The notes under the pieces were generated by a model that had not been told where the DNA came from, did not search any database, and saw only the letters and a program-made list of their open reading frames with translations. A stretch of DNA of 64,000 bases from Acetobacter okinawensis JCM 25146. Lineage in GTDB: Bacteria; Pseudomonadota; Alphaproteobacteria; Acetobacterales; Acetobacteraceae. The stretch spans positions 1 to 64,000 of the forward strand of contig NZ_BAJU01000013.1 in NCBI RefSeq assembly GCF_000613865.1, in the 5' to 3' direction. This document shows, one piece after another, positions 19,084-29,474 of the stretch; the first letter of the stretch is position 1; each line of letters starts with the position of its first letter. The position numbers and the translations under genes were made by a program.

Positions 19084-19629
19084 CTAGCTGGGAAAGGAGG
19101 GGAACTGGCGGGCAATATCCGCCCCCGTGTACTGCGCCACCCAACCTTCCTTGTGGGTGAATATGCGCAGCGTCACCATATCGGGCGTGGGGCCTGCATC
19201 AAACCAGTGCTTATACCCTTCGGGCACGGAAATCAGGTCACCCTGCGTGCATTCCACGTCATACACCCGGTCGTTGATGTGCATGATGAAGTGACCACCC
19301 CCATGCACAAAAAACCGTACCTCGTCTTCACTATGCGTGTGTTCGGACAGGAACTTGCTGCGCAGGGCCTCCTTGTTGGGGGTCTGGGCATTAACGCGCA
19401 GCACATCGGCCGAACCTGCCCCAGTCTCGCCCATCAGCTTGTCCAGCCATGGGCGGTAGGTTGCCAGAACTGTCGCCTCGTCTGCCTCTTTGGGAGGGGG
19501 CTGTACATCGTCCCACCGCTCAAAGCGGATGCCAAAAGGGGCCAGTGCTTCCGCAATTTCGGCGGCATCATGCGTCTGTAACAGGGGGGTGCCGGGGCGG
19601 GTATCCTCAAACACACTCAGGCTGCTCAT
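19084..19629 (-). CDS. mtnD: Acireductone dioxygenase
   Basis: 181-residue cupin metalloenzyme that converts acireductone to the keto acid precursor of methionine plus formate (Fe form). Metal ligands are in FLSEHTHSEDEVRFFVHG (His, His, Glu) and PEGYKHWFD (His). The start overlaps the mtnB stop as ATGA, so translation is coupled. Gene order mtnB-mtnD-mtnC. Confidence 0.94.
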   Translation of the reverse strand: MSSLSVFEDTRPGTPLLQTHDAAEIAEALAPFGIRFERWDDVQPPPKEADEATVLATYRPWLDKLMGETGAGSADVLRVNAQTPNKEALRSKFLSEHTHSEDEVRFFVHGGGHFIMHINDRVYDVECTQGDLISVPEGYKHWFDAGPTPDMVTLRIFTHKEGWVAQYTGADIARQFPSFPS

Positions 19630-20249
19630 ATGCCCAGCTTCCTTCTCTCCAGAACACAGGCCAGCAGGAACTCCAGCCCTTCCAGCCGGGCAAGGGCTGC
19701 GGCCATGTTCTTGCCCCACACATACACACCATGGCCACGAATAATGTAACCTGCGGGCATGTCGGCAAAGTGCGGCTCAACCTCACGCGCCAGACGGGCA
19801 ATGTCCTGATCGTTGGCAAAAAGCGGCACACGCACGCTGGCGTCATGCGTGGTCTGGCCCTCAAACACCTTCTGGACTTCGTAGTCCTGCAACGTGAGTG
19901 CTGGCGAAGGTTCCGTCATGGACAGAACGGTGGACGCCACGGAGTGGCCGTGCAGCACAGCCCCGACATCGGGCAACAAACGGTAAACCTGACAGTGCAG
20001 CAGGGTTTCTGCACTCGGTTTGTTTTGCGGCTGGTGGGGCTGGCCTGCCAGATCCACGGTAATAACGTCCGCCTCGGTCAAAAACCCCTTGTGGCAGCCC
20101 GAGCGGGTAATGGCGATGCGCCCGTCTGGCAGCCGGCAACTGATGTTACCAGCCGTGGCGGGCACCCAGCCGCGCGCATCCATCCGCTGTCCGGCGTGGA
20201 CAATATCCTGCGCGCCGCGGACAAAATCCGTGGTGGCGTTATCCGTCAT
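19626..20249 (-). CDS. mtnB: Methylthioribulose-1-phosphate dehydratase
   Basis: 207-residue class II aldolase/adducin-fold zinc enzyme. The zinc histidines are in LHGHSVAS and IIRGHGVYVWG, and the active-site region ATAGNISCRLPDGRIAITRSG is typical. It feeds the pathway finished by mtnD and mtnC downstream. The earlier steps (mtnA isomerase, MTA phosphorylase or nucleosidase/kinase) are not in this window. Confidence 0.93.
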   Translation of the reverse strand: MTDNATTDFVRGAQDIVHAGQRMDARGWVPATAGNISCRLPDGRIAITRSGCHKGFLTEADVITVDLAGQPHQPQNKPSAETLLHCQVYRLLPDVGAVLHGHSVASTVLSMTEPSPALTLQDYEVQKVFEGQTTHDASVRVPLFANDQDIARLAREVEPHFADMPAGYIIRGHGVYVWGKNMAAALARLEGLEFLLACVLERRKLGI

Positions 20250-20276
20250 AATGGTGATGGCCTTCCCCGGCGGTGG

Positions 20277-20528
20277 TCAGTGCTGGACCGGCTTGTCCGC
20301 CGGAGCGGTGGTCCGCTCGGCGGTGGAAGCCGGAGGAGGAGCAATGTGGGCAGAGCCCGCACGCGGGGAGGTGTCGTCCATCGGCTCGTCATCAGCCATA
20401 TGTTTTTTGAAGGATTTTATGCCCTTGGCCATATCCCCCATGATGGTGCTGATCTTGCCGCCACCACCAAACAACACCAGCACGACCACCAGAACAATAA
20501 GCCAGTGCCAGATGCTCAAGCTGCCCAT
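20277..20528 (-). CDS. tatA: Sec-independent translocase subunit TatA
   Basis: 83-residue inner-membrane protein that forms the twin-arginine translocation pore. The start at 20528 ([20 protein letters not shown]) has a GGAAGAG ribosome site. One N-terminal helix is followed by the [23 protein letters not shown] amphipathic helix and a Pro/Ala-rich acidic tail. tatB and tatC are not adjacent; the gene lies 27 bases before mtnB. Confidence 0.9.
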   Translation of the reverse strand: MGSLSIWHWLIVLVVVLVLFGGGGKISTIMGDMAKGIKSFKKHMADDEPMDDTSPRAGSAHIAPPPASTAERTTAPADKPVQH

Positions 20529-20656
20529 TCCACTCTTCCTTAACCTTGCGGCGCGCGTGATGCGGCCAGTCTGCATGACCTGAATTTGCTGTTTTACATG
20601 AGGCGAACACGCCGGGATGCAAGTCTTTCCTTTTCAGCCGCGCCCAAACCGCCTTT

Positions 20657-21127
20657 TCAGCTATTTCCCGGTGCGTAGGGCTCTATAAACCCGTAGGTCG
20701 AATAAACCGTCTTGCCAAACGCATGGACGGGCGACCACCACACCCGCACCCGCGTCCAGTCATTACTGGGGGAGACATCCTGCACCGGGGCGTGGCGTGT
20801 AACCTCCCCGGGCTCCCAGTTGGCATGGTCTACCAGCACCAGACGGCTGCTACGCACTTCCCTGACAACAGAGACATGCCCAGAAGGCAAACGGTGTGAA
20901 GAGCGGAAGACAAGCACATCCCCCTCCCTTGGGCTGGCCGCACGCGCATACTGCCCACGCGCCTGCCACCACCATGTTGCGGCATCTCCCCGCAGGTTGA
21001 TGGCCGAATGCGCACGGGCGTAGGGCGCGCACTGCACGGCTCCATGCCAGCTACCATGCCCGCTACCCGAACCCGCGCAGGCCGACAGCAGCAACGGAAG
21101 AACAAGGCAGAAGCGCCCGCCTTTCAC
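20657..21127 (-). CDS. CHAP-domain lipoprotein, possible peptidoglycan amidase
   Basis: About 156 residues. The GTG start overlaps the recX stop (GTGA) and gives a short lipoprotein signal VKGGRFCLVLPLLLSAC; an ATG at 21154 with a GGAGG site is a real alternative. The CHAP-like fold shows the catalytic Cys in VQCAPYARAHS and the His in SGHVSVVREV, with DHANW as a third element. Related small CHAP proteins cleave peptidoglycan cross-bridges; activity here is inference. No cell-wall binding domain. Confidence 0.72.
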   Translation of the reverse strand: MKGGRFCLVLPLLLSACAGSGSGHGSWHGAVQCAPYARAHSAINLRGDAATWWWQARGQYARAASPREGDVLVFRSSHRLPSGHVSVVREVRSSRLVLVDHANWEPGEVTRHAPVQDVSPSNDWTRVRVWWSPVHAFGKTVYSTYGFIEPYAPGNS

Positions 21128-21765
21128 GACTCGGCCCTCAAACGATCCATCCACGCCTCCGCTTCCTCAGCCTGCATGTCCAGCACACGTTGGGCTACGT
21201 CACGCGCAAAGCCTGCACGCGCAAGAACCCCCAGCGCCCGGTGCCGCGCGGCCATGGCTGCGGCCTCGTCCTCATGATCCATCATGTCGGCAGGGGCAAA
21301 AGGGCCGAGCCTGCGTTTGCGCGCCAGCACCAGAGCCGCACAGACCTCCCGCTCTGCGGGGCCGAGCGTGCCTACCGCTGTCTCCAGCGCCTCATCCCGC
21401 ACGGTGGAGGCCACACCTTTTGCTGCCAGATGCGCATCCACAGCACGCCCCGAGCGCCCCGAGCGCACAAGCCTGCGCACACGTGAGCGGGCGAATACCG
21501 CGTCATCCACCGCGCCAAGGCGCACCATGTCATCCACAATGCCTGTAACAACAGGGCGCAGTTCCGCCGCATGTTCGGCCACGGCCTCCGCACAGTCGCC
21601 TGCGCGCTGGGCCTTTTGTGCCCAGCGGGCTACCCGGCGCAGCAGAACCTGCTCAAGCCCCTGCCGGGTCGTGCCAAAACGGGCCAGATGCGCCAAAGCC
21701 GCCTCCCGCAGGGTGGAACGCTGCGGCGGCGGGCAGGTAAAGGAAAGGGGCACGGTCTTGTCCAT
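21124..21765 (-). CDS. recX: RecX family regulatory protein
   Basis: 213 residues of three-helix repeats typical of RecX: ALAHLARFGTTRQGLEQVLLRRV, then LGAVDDAVFARSRVRRLVRSGRSGRAVDAHLAAKGV, then a C-terminal repeat with RRLGPF. RecX binds RecA filaments and limits strand exchange. recA is not adjacent. The start at 21765 (MDKTVPLSF) lacks a strong ribosome site, so a longer N-terminus cannot be excluded. First gene of the minus-strand run that continues to tatA and mtnB. Confidence 0.8.
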   Translation of the reverse strand: MDKTVPLSFTCPPPQRSTLREAALAHLARFGTTRQGLEQVLLRRVARWAQKAQRAGDCAEAVAEHAAELRPVVTGIVDDMVRLGAVDDAVFARSRVRRLVRSGRSGRAVDAHLAAKGVASTVRDEALETAVGTLGPAEREVCAALVLARKRRLGPFAPADMMDHEDEAAAMAARHRALGVLARAGFARDVAQRVLDMQAEEAEAWMDRLRAES

Positions 21766-21867
21766 GGGAACGAATACTATGCCATGTTGCCCCTCCACAC
21801 CACTACGCCTCCACACTTTAAAGTTCAGAACCGCATATGAGGTATGCAAATTGCTCAATGCAGAAGT

Positions 21868-21897
21868 TTGACACCCACAACATGAACGCGGCATTAT
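21868..21897 (+). promoter_or_regulatory. Candidate promoter of argD
   Basis: TTGACA at 21868-21873, 18-base spacer, CATTAT at 21892-21897. The predicted transcript would begin near 21904, only about 13 bases before a strong intrinsic terminator. Confidence 0.5.
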
Positions 21898-21916
21898 ACC
21901 CAGATGCGCAACGGGC

Positions 21917-21954
21917 CGCCCGCTCCACCCTTTTACGGTAGCGGGCGTTTTTTT
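21917..21954 (+). terminator. Leader terminator (possible attenuator) before argD
   Basis: Perfect 8-bp stem CGCCCGCT/AGCGGGCG with a 15-base loop and seven T, oriented toward argD. There is no plus-strand gene upstream that it could serve, because recX is transcribed the other way. A conditional terminator controlling arginine genes is therefore plausible. A 19-codon frame at 21882-21941 with Arg codons 11, 14 and 19 ends inside the hairpin, but it begins upstream of the predicted transcription start. Confidence 0.6.
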
Positions 21955-22018
21955 GTTTTGCTCTGCTCCAGACTCCCTCATTCAGGTTTGATAACCACCA
22001 ACGTAAAGACCAGATTCC

Positions 22019-23229
22019 ATGATTCCTCCCCTGATGCCGACCTATAAGCGTGCCGATCTCGCCTTTGAGCGGGGCGAAGGCTCTTGGCTGTACGCATCGG
22101 ACGGGCGACGATTCCTGGATTTTGCAGCAGGCATTGCCACCTGCTCCGTTGGCCATGCCCACCCCCATTTGGTGGAAACCATAAGCCAGCAGGCCGGGCG
22201 GGTCATGCATGTCTCAAACCTGTTCCGTATTCCGCAGGCGGAAAAACTGGCCGAGCGGCTTGTCGCCAACAGCTTTGCCGATAGCGTGTTCTTCTGCAAT
22301 TCCGGCGCGGAAGCCAACGAAGGCATGGTCAAAATGGCCCGCCGTGCGCAAATGCTGGCAGGCCACCCCGAACGGACCGAAATTATCTGCATGGACGGTG
22401 CGTTCCATGGCCGTACGCTGGCCATGCTCTCCGCCACGGGCAACCCGAAGTATCTGGAAGGCTTTGGCACGCCGGTAGGCGACTTCGTGCATGTGCCTTT
22501 TAATGACATTGAGGCCGTAAAGGCCGCCATAACCCCACGTACCGCAGCCGTTATGCTTGAACCCGTGCAGGGCGAAAGCGGCATTAAATGCGCCAGCGTG
22601 GACTACCTGCGCGCCCTGCGCGCCCTGTGCGACCAGACCGGCGTACTGCTCGCCCTTGACGAGGTGCAGAGTGGTGTTGGCCGCACCGGCCGCCTGTTTG
22701 CCCACCAGTGGGCAGGTATTACCCCCGATGTCATGAGTACGGCCAAAGGGCTGGGCGGGGGGTTCCCCATCGGGGCCATTCTGGCGACCGAGACCGTGGC
22801 CCAGGCCATGACCGCAGGCACGCATGGCACCACCTTTGGCGGGAACCCGCTGGCCTGTGCTGCCGCCAATGCCGTGCTGGACGTGCTGCTGGCTCCGGGC
22901 TTTATGGACCAGATATGCACCCGTGCTGCATTGCTGGACACACTGCTTGACAGCCTTGTAGCCGATGCACCGGATATTTTTGCGCAGCGCCGTGGCCTTG
23001 GCCTGCTTATTGGCCTGCGCTGCGTCCCTGCCGTGGGGGATGTGCAGGCCGCAGCCCAGCAAGCCGGGCTCCTGTGCGTTACAGCGGGGGACAACGTGTT
23101 GCGCCTTGTCCCGCCCCTGACCGTAACGGAAGAAGACTGCCGCAAGGCCGTGGCCATGCTGGTGCAGGCGGTAACAGCCCTGCGCGGCACACCTGATAAC
23201 AAAAACAAGCCCGTGCTGGAGACAACCCC

Positions 23230-23233
<4 letters not shown>
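22019..23233 (+). CDS. argD: Acetylornithine aminotransferase
   Basis: 404-residue PLP aminotransferase of class III. Visible are NSGAEANEGMVKMAR, AFHGRTLAML, LDEVQSGVGRTGRLFAHQWAG and the PLP lysine in MSTAKGLGGGFPIGA. It forms N-acetylornithine in arginine synthesis and may also act on succinyl-diaminopimelate. The start is ATG at 22019 with a weak ribosome site. Its stop overlaps argF as ATGA. Confidence 0.94.
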
Positions 23234-24227
<994 letters not shown>

Positions 24228-24231
24228 GCCG

Positions 24232-24549
24232 ATGACCAACGTGCAAAAAGGCGCCATCCCCACCACTACGGAAGAAACCCCGTCGGTTCCCGGCTGGGTG
24301 GAACCCGCACTGGATGACATTCTGGCGACACTCCCCATTGAGCGCGAGAAGCTGGCACCGCTGCGCGCCTCTTATCTGGACTGTCTGGCCGGGTGTGGTC
24401 GTGCGGAAGATCTGGACATGGAGCACGATGCCTGCCGTAAGGGCCTGCTCCGCGCCCTGACAGACACTCTGGACCTTGCCCCCGCCGCAGCCCGCACCCT
24501 TGAGCAGCAGCTTGAAAAGCTTGAGCTGGATATTTCCGCTCAGGTCTGA
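24232..24549 (+). CDS. Small conserved-looking protein between argF and hslO
   Basis: 105 residues, acidic, no membrane segment. It begins MTNVQKGAIPTTTEETPSV, four bases after the true argF stop, and contains two cysteines (YLDCLAGCG) and a leucine-rich helical C-terminus (LEQQLEKLELDISAQV). Close spacing places it in the arg-hslO transcript. I do not recognise a family. Confidence 0.65.
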   Translation: MTNVQKGAIPTTTEETPSVPGWVEPALDDILATLPIEREKLAPLRASYLDCLAGCGRAEDLDMEHDACRKGLLRALTDTLDLAPAAARTLEQQLEKLELDISAQV

Positions 24550-24583
24550 CCTGATTTTGTTTTTGGCAGGATAGAACGTTTTT

Positions 24584-25552
24584 ATGGAAAAACCGGCTTT
24601 TCTCGACCGCGACCGCCCCGATGTGCCCGGTCTGGTGGTTCCGGGCGGTGTAACGCCCTTCTATCTGGCAGGGCGTCCCGTGCGCGGGCGGCTGATCCGC
24701 ACAGGCATACTGGCGGACGCCATGCTCACCCGCCATGACAACCCGGCACAGGTCACAGCCCTTGCTGGCAAGGCGCTCGCCCTTGTTGCGGCCTTGGCCT
24801 CAGCCCTTAAATTTCAGGGTTCCTTCTCCTTGCAAATCAAGGGGGACGGCCCCGTTTCCATGCTGGTGGCGGACTGCACACATGATGGTGCTCTGCGCTT
24901 TTATGCCCGCAAGGACGATGCAGCACTGGATAGCCTGCTGGCCAGCAACCCCGCGCCCACCGACCGCGAACTGCTGGGAAATGGTTATCTTGCCCTGACC
25001 GTTGATCAGGGGGCGGACATGGAGCGCCATCAGGGCATTGTGGAAATTGCTGGCGATGACCTGTCCGCCATGGCCACACATTACTTTGCCACCAGCGAAC
25101 AACATGCCTGCTGGATTATGCTGGCCTGTACCCTGACCGATGCGGGCTGGCGCTCCGGTGCACTGGTGCTTGAACGCATTGCCGGGGCAGGTGGACTGGC
25201 TGATACAGAACTGAGCACCCCCGACGACGCAGCACATGATGACAGCGCATGGGAAACTGCAACCATTCTGGCCACGACACTCACCATAGCCGAACTGCTT
25301 GATGACAGCCTGCCAGCCCCCCAGCTGCTGCACCGCCTGTTCCACGAGGAAGACCTGCATGTCAGCCAGTCCCGCGCACTGGCCTTTGGCTGCCGCTGCT
25401 CACGCGCACGGCTGGTGGACGTGCTCCAGCGCTTCCCCGAGGATGATCTGGACCACATGTGCGTGAGTAACGACACAATCGTCATGACATGCGAGTTCTG
25501 TAACAAGGACTTTCATTTCCCGCGCAAGGATATTGCCTCGGCCATGGGCTGA
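24584..25552 (+). CDS. hslO: Redox-regulated holdase chaperone Hsp33
   Basis: 322 residues. Cytoplasmic chaperone activated by oxidation. The C-terminal zinc site is complete: GCRCSRARL and, 32 residues on, CEFCNKDF, the C-X-C...C-X2-C pattern. The N-terminal domain shows GDGPVSMLVADCTHDGALRFYAR. Start ATG at 24584 with a GGCAGGA site. Frame intact. Confidence 0.94.
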   Translation: MEKPAFLDRDRPDVPGLVVPGGVTPFYLAGRPVRGRLIRTGILADAMLTRHDNPAQVTALAGKALALVAALASALKFQGSFSLQIKGDGPVSMLVADCTHDGALRFYARKDDAALDSLLASNPAPTDRELLGNGYLALTVDQGADMERHQGIVEIAGDDLSAMATHYFATSEQHACWIMLACTLTDAGWRSGALVLERIAGAGGLADTELSTPDDAAHDDSAWETATILATTLTIAELLDDSLPAPQLLHRLFHEEDLHVSQSRALAFGCRCSRARLVDVLQRFPEDDLDHMCVSNDTIVMTCEFCNKDFHFPRKDIASAMG

Positions 25553-25676
25553 GGCACTCCTGCCTGCCACATGGTTGACGCCCCACCTGCCCCGGAGCAG
25601 ATTGGCGGGGCCATAAAATACCCCTGCACAGGCGCTGTGCGGGATCGTTACAAGTCGGCTGCAAAGAGGTTGTGCC

Positions 25677-26591
25677 ATGATGCTGTTCCCCCGTATGCGT
25701 CTTTCTCATCTGGTGACGTCCCTTGTTCTGCCCGTAGCCCTTGCAGGGTGCGCGGGGCAGCCACAGCCAACCCAGTTTGCACCGCTGAACTATGACTATC
25801 TGGGCAAAATCCACCTCAATGTTGCAACGCTGGATATTGTGGACAATTCCGTAACCAACCCCGAACCGGGCGATATTGGCTACAAATCCCCCTCCCCGCC
25901 CGACCACACCCTGCGGCAGATGGCATCGGACAGGCTGGTCGCGGTAGGGAACACCGCAGCAGCAACCACAGCCCATTTTGTTATTGACCGGGCGTTTATC
26001 CTCCACCAGCCCGGCGGCACGCTGGACGGGCAGATGGACATTCATCTGGACCTGCTCAACCCCGAGGGCAAGCGCGTGGCCACGGCCTCCGCCCAGGCAA
26101 CCCAGACCCTGCACCCTGACCCGTCGCAGGATGTGGAAAGCCCGGCCAATCTGTACGAAATTACAAAAGACATGATGCAGACCATCAATGTCGAATTCGA
26201 GTACCAGATCCGTCATTCCCTGAACAAATGGCTGGTGGATGCCGGTGGCACCCCCATGAACAATGCCATCCAGACCCAGTCCCTGACTGGCACGCCCGAT
26301 GCCCAACCAGCCGCGGCCACAACATCGGATGCAAGCGGCCTGAGCACCCCCTCCGGCACCACTGCTGCCAGCAGCGCAGGAACAACAGCCGCAACTACTG
26401 TGGAACCTGCCAGCACGGAAGCATCCAGCACCAGCGCACCGACCGCCGCATCCACTGCGCAGGATAGTGAACTCAGTGCCATCTTCCCCGCTGGAATGGA
26501 TGATAGCACCACGCAGGCACCAACCAAGAAAACCCTCTCCCCCAAAGCCGGTTTTCTCACCCTCCCGTCCAGCACAAAAGCAACGCACTAA
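25677..26591 (+). CDS. Lipoprotein with Ser/Thr/Ala-rich tail
   Basis: 304 residues. Signal MMLFPRMRLSHLVTSLVLPV with lipobox ALAGC. The folded part (about 45-195) shows YDYLGKIHLNVATLDIVDNS and INVEFEYQIRHSLNKWLVDAG; the rest is a low-complexity Ala/Thr/Ser/Pro region, about 100 residues. Ribosome site AAAGAGG. Conserved-looking family of unknown role in acetic acid bacteria (inference); not identified further. Confidence 0.65.
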   Translation: MMLFPRMRLSHLVTSLVLPVALAGCAGQPQPTQFAPLNYDYLGKIHLNVATLDIVDNSVTNPEPGDIGYKSPSPPDHTLRQMASDRLVAVGNTAAATTAHFVIDRAFILHQPGGTLDGQMDIHLDLLNPEGKRVATASAQATQTLHPDPSQDVESPANLYEITKDMMQTINVEFEYQIRHSLNKWLVDAGGTPMNNAIQTQSLTGTPDAQPAAATTSDASGLSTPSGTTAASSAGTTAATTVEPASTEASSTSAPTAASTAQDSELSAIFPAGMDDSTTQAPTKKTLSPKAGFLTLPSSTKATH

Positions 26592-26684
26592 CTCCCGTTT
26601 TACTCCGCCTCCGGCCCTGACACAGGGCATGTGAGGCGGGCCCAGGCATTGCAGCGTGCCCGTGGCAGCGCCATAAAAGGCGTC

Positions 26685-29264
26685 ATGACGCCACAGCCCA
26701 TTCCCACCGACCCTGATCAGATTGCCGATGGCCTGCCGGTCAAGGAGATTCTACCACAGCTGCGCGCAGTTCTGGCGGTGGAACCAACACCCCAGCGCCC
26801 TGCCAGCGCCATAGTTGTCGCCCCACCGGGGGCAGGCAAAACCACCTCTATCCCGCCCGTTCTTGCCGCCTGCACATGGCGTGGGGAGAGCGGGCGGATT
26901 ATTATGCTAGAACCCCGCAGGCTGGCTGCCCGGGCTGCCGCGCAGCGCATTGCAGCCCTTATGGGCGAGGAGGTCGGCGGGTTTGCAGGCTACCGCACAC
27001 GCATAGACAGCGCCGTATCGGCCCGGACACGCATAGAGGTGCTGACAGAAGGCCTGTTCCTGCGCCGCCTGCTGGGGGACCCCATGCTGGAGGACGTGGC
27101 CTGCGTTATTCTGGACGAGGTTCACGAGCGCTCGCTTGAAGCCGATCTGGCTCTTGCCTTCTGTCTGGACCTACAACGCACCCTGCGGCCGGACCTGCGG
27201 CTTGTCGCCATGTCTGCCACAGCCGAGACCGAGCGGCTGGCCAGCCTGATGAACGCACCCGTCCTGACCAGCGAGGGCCGCATGTTTGCGCTGGAGGTGC
27301 ACCACGCCAAAAAAGACATCCCCACCCTGCGTGACATTGCACCAGCTACCGCTGCGGGTATTCGGCTCGCACTGGCAGAAACACAGGGCGACATTCTGGC
27401 CTTTTTACCCGGCACGGGTGAAATCAGGCGCACCGCCCAGTTGCTGGATGGGATAGCGGCCACGGTCCTGCCTTTGCATGGCGAGTTGCACCCGGCAGAA
27501 CAGGCCCGCGTGCTCCGCCCGGCAGACGCTGGCGAGCGGCGGGTTATTCTGGCCACCTCCATTGCGGAAACATCGCTCACCGTACCGGGGGTACGTGTGG
27601 TCGTGGACTGCGGGTACCGCCGCGCCCCCCAGTTTGATGCCGGTGCCGGGCTTTCGCGGTTGGATACGCTGCGCATTTCCAAGGCAGCAGCACGCCAGCG
27701 CGCAGGCCGTGCCGGGCGCGAGGCTCCGGGAACGGCCTACTGCTTGTGGAGCGCGAACACGCAACGCGCCATGCCACAGCATGATCGCCCCGAAATTTAG
27801 AGGCTGATCTGGCGGATTACGTTCTGGCTACAGCCCTGTGGGCCGACACTGTGGGGAGCACCGACCCCCTGCCCCTGCCAGACCAGCCCCCCGGCAGCGC
27901 ACTGGCCGCAGCGCGGAAACTGCTCGAACACCTTGGAGCGCTTGACAGCGCGGGAGACATTACCCCGCTTGGCAAACAGATGGCCCACCTTGGCACACAC
28001 CCGCGCCTTGCCGCCATGTTACTGGCCGCACGCACAGCGGAGGAAGCCGCACTGGCCGCAGACATGGCCGCCCTGCTGGAAGAGCGCGACCCCCTGCGGC
28101 CACGCCACAGCGCACAGGGCCGTCCCCCGGTAACGCCCCCTGCCGATATTGGGCTAAGGCTGGACCTGATCGCGGGAGAGGATCACCCGGATGCAGACCG
28201 GGCCGCACTCAGCCGCATAAGACTGGCGGCCAAGCGCTTTCGTTCCCGGCTGAATGTTCCCCAGCACCTGCGTGCACAGGGGAATGCTGCGGCCCTGCTG
28301 GCGGCTGGCTTTCCCGACCGTATTGCCCTGTGCCGGGGCGAGCCGGGCAGTTACCGGCTGGCTAACGGCAGCAACGCACGCCTGAAACGAGATGACACAC
28401 TCGCCACCCGCCGCCTGCTGGCCGTAGCCGGGCTGCACCTGCGCACAGCAGCCGAAATCCGGCTGGCTGCCCCGCTGGACCTGAACGACCTACCCCCCGC
28501 CCTACTGGCACGCACACATGAGCAGGTGGAAACCACGCTAGACCCTGTCTCGGGCAATATTCTTGCACGCAGGCGCACACGCATTGGCTGCCTTGTGCTC
28601 AAGGACCGGACCGAAAAGGTCAAACCAGAGGAAGCCGCATCTCTCCTTTTGCTCCATGCGCGCGACGCGATGGAAAGCGCCTTGAACTGGACAGACGCCG
28701 TAAAGCAGTTGCAGGCCCGCGTTGCACTGGCCCGCAGCATATCCGCCCCCACCATACCCCATACCGGCGCAGTGGAAGAGACACAGGCATGGCCCGATTT
28801 TTCCTCCCCCGCGCTGGCTGCGCGTGTGACGAGTGGCTGGCCCCCTACATGGCAGGCTGCACCTCTGTTGCCACCCTCAAGGCTCTGGACTGCCATGCCC
28901 TTTTACGTAACCTGCTGACCTACAGCCAATACCAATGGCTGGAGAGCCAGTTGCCGACCCATCTCCCCTTCCCCGGTGGTCGCGCGGAGGTGGATTATAC
29001 CCAGCCCGTGCCCGTAGCCTCTGCCCGCGCACAGGTGTTTTATGGCACGGAGCGCACGCCATTACTGGCAGGCGGGCAGGTGCACTGCGGCTGGCACTCC
29101 TTTCCCCCGCCGGGCGGCCACAGGCCATTACGGCAGATTTGGGCGGGTTCTGGCAGGGAGGATGGGCGGACATGCGTCGGGACATGCGCGGTCGCTACCC
29201 CCGCCATGACTGGCCGGAAAACCCTGCCCTTGCCCCTGCCAAACCACGCTCGCGCCCCGGTTAG
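26685..29264 (+). CDS. hrpB: ATP-dependent RNA helicase HrpB (three frameshifts)
   Basis: DEAH-box helicase, corrected length about 860 residues. Motif I APPGAGKTTSIP, motif II DEVHERSLEADL, motif III MSATAE, motif V/VI ATSIAETSLTVPGV and QRAGRAGREAPG, then HrpB C-terminal domain ending HDWPENPALAPAKPRSRPG. Frame breaks at about 27798 (add T: ATTTTAG), 28828 (add G: GTGGACGAG) and 29082 (add G: GTGGCACTG). Each correction restores family sequence (EILEADLADYVL; DEWLAPYMAG; ALRLALLSPAGRP). A GTG start at 26631 is possible. Non-essential in known hosts, so a true pseudogene cannot be fully excluded. Confidence 0.85.
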
Positions 29265-29474
29265 GCGGGCCCGCCATACAGTCCCGCACAGACGACAGGC
29301 AGGTTTGCCATGCCCGTCGTCTGTGCTCCTATGTTGGACGACTTGCCGCAGGGTTTTAGCCACGCCAAAGACTTAAAAAGCACGCCCAAACGCACCCCTG
29401 CACAGCACAAGGTTGCACAAGCCCGCCAAACATGGCCTAAAGTTTATATGCTTGGCTCCATGGCACCACATTTG

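Noticed and set aside
21882-21941. A 19-codon arginine leader peptide as a confident gene
   Set aside because: Its ATG lies between the predicted -35 and -10 boxes and has no ribosome site; kept only as a possibility in the attenuator finding.
26685-29264. Programmed ribosomal frameshifting as the reason for the hrpB breaks
   Set aside because: Three breaks in one gene, no slippery heptamer with a downstream structure, and the same kind of break in many unrelated genes.
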